Assembly: GCA_900539605.1 (NCBI GenBank)
Contig: UQCS01000025.1
Location: 1 to 23,800, forward strand
DNA: 23,800 bases
DNA from: an uncultured Azospirillum sp.
Lineage (GTDB): Bacteria; Pseudomonadota; Alphaproteobacteria; RF32; CAG-239
Direction of reading: 5' to 3'
Below are positions 17,001 to 21,289 of the stretch, piece after piece (position 1 is the stretch's first letter; each line of letters opens with the position of its first letter). The notes beneath the pieces were generated by a model that searched no databases, was not told the DNA's origin, and saw only the letters and a program-made list of their open reading frames with translations. The translations under genes and the position numbers were made by a program.

Positions 17001-17217
17001 TGGCAACGCAAATTCCGGTATCGCCGTCACTGTTGACGGCATTGATGTTCATGCCGCGTAAAATGGCGTTGTTAAGGATACTCACATTCCCTTTTGAAGC
17101 GTGGGCATACATTTCCTGAAAGCTGAGCGGAGAAAGGTAGGCATTGGCGGTTGAGACCGTTATCATCGAAAAAGAGGTTGTGGCCAGCAACAGAGCTTTT
17201 GAAAAACTTATTTGCAT
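11065..17217 (-). CDS. Giant type Va autotransporter with ankyrin-like N-terminus and nested-repeat passenger
   Basis: A 2050-residue protein. Residues 1-26 are a Sec signal peptide (cleavage after ANA). Residues 35-92 resemble one and a half ankyrin repeats, with C70 and C95 able to form a disulfide. Residues 125-142 (LWWWIGGAAAVGGIAALA) are a second hydrophobic segment, followed directly by 11 glycines (143-153) and a Ser/Thr/Pro linker. From about 270 to 1700 the passenger is beta-helical, with repeats of the form YGI...G.V.N.G.I.. An acidic/proline insert lies at 624-642. The last 283 residues (about 1768-2050) are an autotransporter barrel ending GGLKYAF, with the terminal aromatic needed for BAM recognition. 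The role is probably adhesion or surface shielding (inference). Upstream, lolD ends 145 bp away. The ribosome binding site is weak (AGGA about 13 bases before the ATG) and no clear promoter is visible. No terminator follows. Confidence 0.93.
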   Translation of the reverse strand: MQISFSKALLLATTSFSMITVSTANAYLSPLSFQEMYAHASKGNVSILNNAILRGMNINAVNSDGDTGICVAIRRNDHIAYQSLRNAGAHPHPPCVNGISQKQYKKFMVDHRPYEPVYTTKRSNLWWWIGGAAAVGGIAALAGGGGGGGGGGGSTSTEPSPKPEDPNFHTDKGLSYIVGTTSPSEPEGETYSAVLVAANNDVTQVNREAMNVSNDAKMWVYNADTFAYDTIALADLINFDADVNLYTKYIQVGMKAYKKSVVINDNDQTINLGNNTVALDASLYSFASNLGTIEVKAQNGTIAMVAGDYSSAGNRDKISMEFSGKTTGDQIMGMYADTNSSITNSGTISAKADNASGKVTGMQARLTGYYADFVNTASNDGEINLAGSSNDGSALSLWGMSSWLDKAFVKSNQSAEKLDKATLINNGTVTLSLALQKNDEEGATVDNPLSLADGTGGVVGIHADARTDAANNGLISITVSGDGGESIAAGMQAVRGGNIVNGKNIEITSEGSAYGMMAVSGANSGSNFTTVESSVINKGNIIITAADTGYGISSAVRGNVSSSGNIQINGAGYGIFNQNGNTETAGSITIAGTGEKKSYGIYAQATADEGYGIKNAADITMTFVPEEKEDGSDEEETPPTPPSNYGIYGWNVDIDNSGKIIISQFNENAADVFGILSEEAAINNRGEIIVNGNGGAVYATGADLVNSGAATLNGNGYVLIAEDGNLTNSASVTLNGYGYGMIASGGNLINSGTVNLNGSGWGIMVENGNLTNDKGSNVLINADDQAPVYGLTLTESGYQLDNRADITLTSAAATVTKVGIGINGNANTVTNTGNIRIGGAGTIFNTATGIYSNGGTVNNSGAVSLYGGGSGIYVSDGTLTNAVGGNIAVYAESNTSVYGIQGLNNSTVNNQAQIDISSTAASTVIPAYGIFGNTTHITNGGDIKIGDNGNMFTRANGIFAQTGNVSNAGTIRIYGAGNGIAVNGGNADNQSGGNITMVLNGSADSYGLRLNGTAGAGHTLTNRAIVKLNRSSTFNDGKKIGGLFAQNADINNFGSVEIGTAAAAIHGASGLETANGNIGNQGAVMVYGNGAALKAVNGNIANNRGGNLNVYTDGKAFTYGIYADGTVSNTVNNQASIMIGQLSGYAQAAEGTASSYGIWTDNAKIINSGDVSLGNSSGSLTDIYGLYASANGSVENSGVINLYNAGTAIYTQNGTIRNLSTSGIINIVTDGSKDSYGIRTTLTNNNEINNQNRISITAKGSAYSSSHKNTGIYGNKVRNSGNIQIGSALTSMSGAYGIFANNIVNSGNLLLFGNGNIGIYSESTAADISNDGAVSVTSSGAAYGIRADKGKVVNRGVITMNSSSSYGILAKTIENHAAININQATGYGLAATDGGSVTNYGKITASGSQNDGIYGKGVSTFHNEGDIEISGNNSWGLRSSNNAATYNSGSIVMNNTGSYGLLLTKGTVDNLGDITVKGNNSYAIRVNNVTRLTNSGTLTIDGKESYGIYAEGSSVVDNNGQINVNDTGSYGIYAVGTAQITNRGNIYLNPLTAETKTAALYAGGNANIVNSGKLYIKGSGDADIFAAYTEDNGKIINNGTVYVAAEADKNTVFSGDVTNNGTIAVGVGTLSLNRQVKFNAGSRFVASKIDGEATVSVQTVQQSNQTRFTLNNNFEGDTAGLTNVNSESYLFDADFDGKTTTLTMKTFDEVENNASIAGFLSDNYGKNNNTALYDALKSATSQTALTGEINRRTGRDFIPALAARDIEMMKDVGRQLDNTWFNAAENDGFITGLNYYNRRFDRNRLLSGSDNKAVSLFGLLRNTADNRFSYGLGWNFIHTDSKFDNHSRKEETIARLMLPFGFAGNGYGWFGNLYGAYGSGDYKRYAGGQRYKGDLTNYYYGVNNELRGETELGCGFALQPTAEFNLTGLYQSGIDDGELNIRHTNSLSVESGLGLYLQKQISFNDQNLLQIRFGGSWYHEFNNEYQTVKARINNMDGEFAMDRYQTEKDHGLFSLNGEYRSSNFSLYGEAAYDLSTDNNWIFNGGLKYAF
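12565..13194 (-). repeat. About nine tandem 20-24-residue repeats in the passenger
   Basis: Residues 1342-1551 split into about nine units, most opening with S-Y-G-[IL] or a variant (SYGILAK, GYGLAAT, NDGIYGK, SWGLRSS, SYGLLLT, SYAIRVN, SYGIYAE, SYGIYAV) and ending with N.G.I.... Each is the size of one beta-helix turn. Units share the pattern but differ at most other positions, so the repeat is old at DNA level. Confidence 0.8.
13195..14856 (-). repeat. Five tandem super-repeats of 107-117 residues in the passenger
   Basis: Residues 788-1341 divide into five consecutive units at 14856-14530, 14529-14206, 14205-13867, 13866-13516 and 13515-13195 (109, 108, 113, 117 and 107 residues). Each opens with [VST]-Y-G-[LI], then N-[NR]-x-[AR]-x-I, an I-x-I-G or similar strand, a second Y/N/S-G-[IL], N-[STA]-G-x-[IV]-x-[LI]-Y or LF, and in most units a [GS]GN[IL] segment before the next unit. 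A higher-order block of about five beta-helix turns was duplicated and then diverged. Confidence 0.75.
14884..15147 (-). repeat. Four tandem 66-bp (22-residue) repeats in the passenger
   Basis: Units at 15147-15082, 15081-15016, 15015-14950 and 14949-14884 are each exactly 66 bp. The residue pattern is N-G-x-G-[YWG]-x-[LMIV]-x-[AV]-x-x-G-x-L-x-N-x-x-x-x-x-x. The constant length and the recurring bases CCGCTGTTG and ACCGTT show a more recent duplication than in the rest of the passenger. Confidence 0.82.
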
Positions 17218-17296
17218 AATAAAATAGTATCCTGTAGTTAATTTTATTTTACATTAACAAATAAAATTTTTTATGCAAGATGTGTTTTAACAGTTA

Positions 17297-17359
17297 GGAA
17301 CTGCTTTTTTGTAGTTCCGCCGGTCGTCCGTGCAGCCGTCGTTGAAAAACGGCGGCTGC
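17297..17359. repeat. Two adjacent hairpins between lolD and the autotransporter gene
   Basis: Hairpin one: GCAGCCGTCGTT (17332-17343) with AACGGCGGCTGC (17348-17359) around a GAAA tetraloop. Hairpin two: GGAACTGC (17297-17304) with GTAGTTCC (17311-17318) around six Ts. Both are fully paired, with one G-U each, only if the plus strand is transcribed; as minus-strand RNA each has one C-A or A-C mismatch. Hairpin one starts three bases after the lolD stop codon and may work as a weak transcription end or RNA stabiliser, without a U-run. Confidence 0.55.
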
Positions 17360-17362
17360 CGG

Positions 17363-18085
17363 TCAATAAAAGTTTTGGCCCGGGATAAGTCCGGAAATGC
17401 CGGTATTGACCAGCTTTCCGTCTTCGAGGCGAACTTTGCGGTCCATTTGTGCCGCCAGTTCCATATTGTGGGTAGCGATCAGCGCCGAGAGACCGGTTTC
17501 TTTGACGATGTTCAACAGTTCTGAAAATACGATGTCGGAAGTTTTCGGATCAAGGTTGCCGGTCGGTTCATCGGCGAGCAACAGTTTCGGTGTGTTGGCA
17601 AGGGCTCGGGCAATGGCAACACGCTGCTGTTCGCCCCCCGACATTTCGGCAGGACGGTGTTTGAGCCGGTTGGCAAGGTTAAGTCGTTCTAACAACCATT
17701 CGGCGCGTTCGCGGGCGGCTTTCAGCTTTCGTCCGGCAATCAGTTGCGGCAGCATCACATTTTCGATGGCGTTAAAATCGGGCAGCAGGTTGTGATATTG
17801 ATAAACAAAGCCCAAAAAGTCGCGGCGGAGCAGAGTGCGCAAACCGTCTCCCAGTTTGGAACAATTTTGGTTGTTGAGAAAAATTTCGCCGGTGGTGGGC
17901 GGTTCCAACAAGCCGGAAATTTGCAGCAAAGTCGATTTGCCCGATCCTGACGGACCGATCAAAGCAACAATTTCGCCGCTTTTGATTTCGAAATCAACGC
18001 CGTTTAAGACGTCCAGTTTCTGAGTCCCTTGTTTGAAGCTTTTGCCAATTTGCTTCAATTGTAAAATGGTTTCGGTGTTATTCAT
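17363..18085 (-). CDS. lolD: Lipoprotein-releasing ABC transporter, ATP-binding subunit LolD
   Basis: A 240-residue ATPase that powers extraction of outer-membrane lipoproteins from the inner membrane and hand-over to LolA. Walker A is GPSGSGKST (about 44-52), the Q-loop Q96, the signature SGGEQQR (149-155), Walker B LLLADEPTGNLD (168-179) and the switch histidine ATHN near 204-207. The first part of the family signature, an NLLPDFNAIENVMLP stretch (99-113), is typical of LolD/MacB-type ATPases. The ATG at 18085 overlaps the end of the permease gene by eight bases and has GGAGG nine bases upstream, so the two are translated together; the longer in-frame version (to 18166) lies inside the permease gene and is rejected. 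Essential in most diderms. Confidence 0.94.
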   Translation of the reverse strand: MNNTETILQLKQIGKSFKQGTQKLDVLNGVDFEIKSGEIVALIGPSGSGKSTLLQISGLLEPPTTGEIFLNNQNCSKLGDGLRTLLRRDFLGFVYQYHNLLPDFNAIENVMLPQLIAGRKLKAARERAEWLLERLNLANRLKHRPAEMSGGEQQRVAIARALANTPKLLLADEPTGNLDPKTSDIVFSELLNIVKETGLSALIATHNMELAAQMDRKVRLEDGKLVNTGISGLIPGQNFY

Positions 18086-19325
18086 AACGCAAAGCCTCCA
18101 CTGGATCCATTTTTGCCGCCCGGTACGCCGGATAGATTGTCGCCAGAAATGACAGCAGCAAAGCAATCCCCGCGATAGCTGTCACTTCGGTAAAATCGAT
18201 TTTTGCCGGCAGTTTTGATAAAAAGTAGATTTCTGCCGAGAAAAGCTCTCTTCCCGACAAATCTTGCAACAGTTGGCGGATCGATTCGATATTTTCGCAG
18301 AACAGAATCCCCAAAATCAGGCCGAGAGCCGTTCCCACCACGCCGATAAAAGCACCGTCCATAAAGAAAACGCGCATGATCATGCCTTTGGTGGCGCCCA
18401 TCGTGCGCAAAACCGCCACGTCGCGTCCTTTGTCCTTGACCAGCATAATCAGGCCGGTAATGATGTTAAACGCTGCCACCAGAATAATCAGAGTAAGGAT
18501 CAGAAACATAACGTTGCGTTCGACGTCAATGGCATTGAAAAAAGCGGCGTTGGATTGGCGCCAGTCATATAGATAAGCCGTCGGATCGACGCTTTTGGAA
18601 ATGGCGGTGCGGGTTTGCTCCAGCTGTTTTTCGTCTTTAAGGGTGACATCGATGTTGCTGACGGCATCTCCGATTCCGAAGAATTTTTGCGCGGCAGCCA
18701 GCGGCATAAAAACGAAGTTGGAGTCGTATTCAAACATACCGAGTTCAAAGGTGCCGATAACATGATAAGATTTCATCCGCGGTACGGTGCCGAAAGCCGT
18801 GATCTTGCCGTTGGGCGAGATGAGGGTAATTTCGTCTCCGGGGATCAGGCCCATTTTCATTGCCAGACGATAACCGATGATGACATTGTCGCCTTCGAAT
18901 TCGTCCATGTTCACGCCGGCCATGCCGTTTTTGAGCGTCGTTTTACGCAAAATATCTTCTTTGCGCATACCGCGAACCATGGCGCCTTCGGCGGCGCGTC
19001 CCGAAGAAGCCAGCAGCTGTTTTTCGATCAGCGGGAAGGCCGTTTCGACATTGTCAAATTTTTCGATATCGTCTATCGCGCGGGCATAATTATTAAACGG
19101 CTGTCCGGTGGTGGAGATGATGCCGATGTGGCTGTTGATGCCTAAAATACGTGACAGCAGCTCGGCCCGAAAGCCGTTCATCACCGACATCACGATAATC
19201 AGAGTGGCCACTCCGAGCGCAATTCCGGTAAAAGCAAAACCGGTAATAACGGAAATAAAGCCTTCTTTGCGTTTGGCCCGGAGATAACGGCGGGCCAGCA
19301 GTCTTTCAAACTGGTTAAAGATCAT
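18078..19325 (-). CDS. lolC: Lipoprotein-releasing ABC transporter permease LolC/E
   Basis: A 415-residue inner-membrane subunit. The opening FERLLARRYLRAKRKEGF is the conserved amphipathic start of LolC/E, followed by a helix at about 20-46, a periplasmic domain of about 50-265 that contacts lipoprotein and LolA, and three helices at about 278-302, 320-352 and 374-400. The end MDPVEALRYE is the family signature. Only one LolC/E gene is present here, as is usual in alphaproteobacteria, where a single permease probably forms a homodimer (in E. coli LolC and LolE differ); LolC and LolE cannot be distinguished. The ATG at 19325 has AAGGAG nine bases before it; an upstream in-frame start would cross the promoter. 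It is the first gene of the lol operon. Confidence 0.93.
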   Translation of the reverse strand: MIFNQFERLLARRYLRAKRKEGFISVITGFAFTGIALGVATLIIVMSVMNGFRAELLSRILGINSHIGIISTTGQPFNNYARAIDDIEKFDNVETAFPLIEKQLLASSGRAAEGAMVRGMRKEDILRKTTLKNGMAGVNMDEFEGDNVIIGYRLAMKMGLIPGDEITLISPNGKITAFGTVPRMKSYHVIGTFELGMFEYDSNFVFMPLAAAQKFFGIGDAVSNIDVTLKDEKQLEQTRTAISKSVDPTAYLYDWRQSNAAFFNAIDVERNVMFLILTLIILVAAFNIITGLIMLVKDKGRDVAVLRTMGATKGMIMRVFFMDGAFIGVVGTALGLILGILFCENIESIRQLLQDLSGRELFSAEIYFLSKLPAKIDFTEVTAIAGIALLLSFLATIYPAYRAAKMDPVEALRYE

Positions 19326-19352
19326 GAACAGGTTCTCCTTATTATTTTCAAG

Positions 19353-19381
19353 GTTATATCGTCGGGACGTATAAAATGCAA
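19353..19381 (-). promoter_or_regulatory. Promoter of the lol operon
   Basis: On the minus strand TTGCAT (19376-19381), 17 bases, TATAAC (19353-19358), 28 bases before the lolC/E ATG. Five of six -10 bases match consensus. Confidence 0.68.
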
Positions 19382-19421
19382 TACAAATTGCAGTGTTTGC
19401 CGATATTTGTCGAAAAAACTC

Positions 19422-19450
19422 TTGCAAAGCGGCAATTTATGGTATATACC
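19422..19450 (+). promoter_or_regulatory. Promoter of the rpmI-rplT(-pheST) operon
   Basis: TTGCAA (19422-19427), 17 bases, TATACC (19445-19450), with TATATA just before it (19443-19448). Transcription would begin near 19457 and leave a leader of about 80 bases. Divergent from the lol promoter across about 40 bp. Confidence 0.55.
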
Positions 19451-19467
19451 CAAATCGATTTTGAAAG

Positions 19468-19490
19468 ATGCCCGGGCTAAAAGGCATGCC
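19468..19490 (+). promoter_or_regulatory. Leader hairpin of rpmI, possible autoregulatory site
   Basis: In the leader, ATGCC (19468-19472) pairs with GGCAT (19483-19487) around a ten-base loop. Leaders of rpmI-rplT operons are often bound by L20 protein to shut off translation, so a site here would be expected; this hairpin is too short to name with confidence. Confidence 0.3.
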
Positions 19491-19537
19491 TGTGTATCGT
19501 TTGTTAAACCCATCTAAGCTTTTAGAAAGGAAATAAA

Positions 19538-19735
19538 ATGCCCAAAATGAAAACCAGAAGTTCGGTTAAAAAACGCTTCAGCGTAACCGGCACCGGCAAG
19601 TTGAAAAGAAACTTTGCCAAAAAGAGACACTGCCTCTTCTGCAAAAACCAGAAAATGAAAAGACAGGCCAGAGGAACCACTTTGGTTGCAGAGTGCGATG
19701 TTCAGATCGTCAAACAGTTTTTACCGTATTTGTAG
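19538..19735 (+). CDS. rpmI: Ribosomal protein L35
   Basis: A complete 65-residue L35, beginning MPKMKTRSSVKKRFSVTGTG, very basic, with the RNA-binding lysine/arginine clusters of the family. The C-terminal KQFLPYL matches the FLPY ending I recall from other alphaproteobacterial L35 proteins. The segment HCLFCKN (31-37) holds two cysteines two residues apart, which most L35 proteins lack. AGAAAGGA lies six bases before the ATG. The gene usually upstream, infC, is absent: the lol operon lies there in divergent orientation. Next gene rplT follows after 12 bases. Confidence 0.96.
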   Translation: MPKMKTRSSVKKRFSVTGTGKLKRNFAKKRHCLFCKNQKMKRQARGTTLVAECDVQIVKQFLPYL

Positions 19736-19747
19736 GAGGATGTATAG

Positions 19748-20104
19748 ATGTCTCGTGTTAAAAGAGGTGTAACGGCTCGGGCCCGCCACAAAAAGATTTT
19801 TGCTTTGGCAAAGGGCTACAGAGGTCGTTCGAAAAACGTATTCAGAGTAGCTGTTGAAAAGGTTGAAAAAGCTTTACAATATGCTTATCGCGACAGAAGA
19901 GCTAAAAAGAGAAATTTCCGCTCGCTGTGGATTCAAAGAATTGGCGCTGCTGCAAGACTTAATGAAATGACATATTCCCGATTTATGAACGGGCTCAACA
20001 AAGCAGGTATTGAGCTTGATCGTAAAGTACTGGCTGATATCGCATTAAAAGAGCCCGAGGCATTTGCCAAGTTAGTCGCTGAGGCTAAGGACGCTTTGAA
20101 ATAA
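19748..20104 (+). CDS. rplT: Ribosomal protein L20
   Basis: A complete 118-residue L20, an early large-subunit assembly protein. The family opening SRVKRGVTARARHKKIFALAKGYRGR and the middle DRRAKKRNFRSLWIQRI are exact in pattern, and the length is normal (115-120). AGGAGG overlaps the stop codon of rpmI eight bases before the ATG, so L35 and L20 are produced together. L20 also represses its own operon in several bacteria by binding mRNA. A hairpin and U-run follow before pheS. Confidence 0.97.
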   Translation: MSRVKRGVTARARHKKIFALAKGYRGRSKNVFRVAVEKVEKALQYAYRDRRAKKRNFRSLWIQRIGAAARLNEMTYSRFMNGLNKAGIELDRKVLADIALKEPEAFAKLVAEAKDALK

Positions 20105-20125
20105 TTTTTATAATGCGAAAAAATC

Positions 20126-20172
20126 AAAAAGAGTCTGCCTCGAGCAATCGGGACCGGCTCTTTTTATTTATA
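20126..20172 (+). terminator. Terminator or attenuator between rplT and pheS
   Basis: AAAAAGAGTC (20126-20135) pairs with GGCTCTTTTT (20156-20165, one G-U), with a small inner stem CTCG/CGGG, and a U-rich tail follows. It lies 22 bases after rplT and 13 bases before pheS, where it would stop most transcripts yet allow controlled read-through into pheST. A TATAAT at 20109-20114 sits just upstream but has no good -35. Confidence 0.65.
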
Positions 20173-20185
20173 TACGGGGAAAATA

Positions 20186-21289
20186 ATGGAAAATTTAGAA
20201 GAATTGCAGGAAAGACTGCAGGCGGAGATCAGTGCGGCTGCCGGATTGAAACAGCTTGACGAACTACGGGTATCGGTGCTGGGCAAAAAGGGCTGCATTA
20301 CCGAAAAAATGAAATCTCTGGCCGCTTTGCCGACGGAAGAAAAAATTGCAGCCGGCAAAATGCTCAACCAGCTGAAATCAGTGGTGGAAAAAGCATTGGA
20401 AGACCGGCGCCGGCACCTGGAGACCGAAGAACTGAACCGCCGTCTGGCCGGAGAAAGCGTTGACGTCACTCTCCCAGTCCGTCCGGAAATTCAGGGCCGG
20501 CTTCATCCGGTGTCTAAAATCTATGAAGAAGTGGTTGCCATTTTCGGCGAAATGGGTTTTGAAGTGGCGGAGGGACCGGATATTGAAGACCAGTTCCACA
20601 ATTTCAATGCCTTGAATATGCCGGCCGATCATCCGGCGCGGCAGATGCAGGACACTTTCTATATCCCCAACCCGGACAGTGCGGATTTTGACGACAGTTA
20701 TGTGGTGCGCACTCACACTTCTCCGGTCCAAATTCGGACGATGGAAAACAAAAAACCGCCGATTCGCATTATTGCGCCCGGTCGTACTTACCGGAGTGAC
20801 TACGACGCTACCCATACGCCGATGTTCCACCAGGTGGAAGGGCTGGTTATTGATAAAACCACCACAATGGCGCATTTGAAAGGCTGTCTGTATGATTTTG
20901 TGCGCGCCTTTTTTGAAATTGACGACGTCAAAGTGCGTTACCGTCCGTCTTATTTTCCGTTTACCGAACCGTCGGCGGAAATGGATATCGGATGCCGCAA
21001 AAGTAAAGATGAGCTGAAAATCGGCGAGGGCGACGACTGGTTGGAAATTCTCGGCTGCGGCATGGTTCACCCCAAGGTTTTGGCTGCCGGCGGCATTGAT
21101 CCCGATCAGTATCAGGGCTTTGCGTTCGGTGTCGGTATCGACCGTCTGGCGATGCTGAAATACGGTATTCCCGATCTGCGCACCTTCTTTGAATCGGATT
21201 TGCGCTGGCTGAAGCATTATGGATTTGTACCGCTTGACGAGTCTTCGATGACCGGCGGTTTGAGCAACAACGGAGGGTTGGCACGATGA
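20186..21289 (+). CDS. pheS: Phenylalanyl-tRNA synthetase alpha subunit
   Basis: A 367-residue class II synthetase subunit; with PheT it forms an alpha2beta2 enzyme that charges tRNA-Phe. The N-terminal 85 residues form the tRNA-binding coiled coil. The catalytic core starts near HPVSKIYEEVVAIFGEMGFE; motif 2 is RTYRSDYDATHTPMFHQVEG and motif 3 GFAFGVGIDRLAMLKYGI (about 312-329), followed by the conserved DLRTFFESDLRWL. The last 20 residues (LDESSMTGGLSNNGGLAR) extend a little past the usual family end. The start has a GGGGAAAA purine-rich binding site. Its stop overlaps the pheT start as ATGA. Control probably involves the hairpin upstream. Confidence 0.97.
   Translation: MENLEELQERLQAEISAAAGLKQLDELRVSVLGKKGCITEKMKSLAALPTEEKIAAGKMLNQLKSVVEKALEDRRRHLETEELNRRLAGESVDVTLPVRPEIQGRLHPVSKIYEEVVAIFGEMGFEVAEGPDIEDQFHNFNALNMPADHPARQMQDTFYIPNPDSADFDDSYVVRTHTSPVQIRTMENKKPPIRIIAPGRTYRSDYDATHTPMFHQVEGLVIDKTTTMAHLKGCLYDFVRAFFEIDDVKVRYRPSYFPFTEPSAEMDIGCRKSKDELKIGEGDDWLEILGCGMVHPKVLAAGGIDPDQYQGFAFGVGIDRLAMLKYGIPDLRTFFESDLRWLKHYGFVPLDESSMTGGLSNNGGLAR

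Noticed and set aside
16324..17061. 245-codon plus-strand frame opposite the autotransporter N-terminus
   Set aside because: Antisense frames stay open because of the biased codons in the repeat- and glycine-rich gene; product looks random and lacks a ribosome binding site.
20113..20185. ATG at 20112-20114 region followed by Phe codons, as a pheM-like leader peptide
   Set aside because: The Phe codons lie in the U-run after the hairpin, not before it, so ribosome stalling could not control the hairpin; the frame also runs on into pheS.
20378..21217. 279-codon minus-strand frame opposite pheS, and similar ones opposite pheT (22171-22848, 22933-23739)
   Set aside because: pheS and pheT are certain; the opposite frames show no domain and reflect codon bias.
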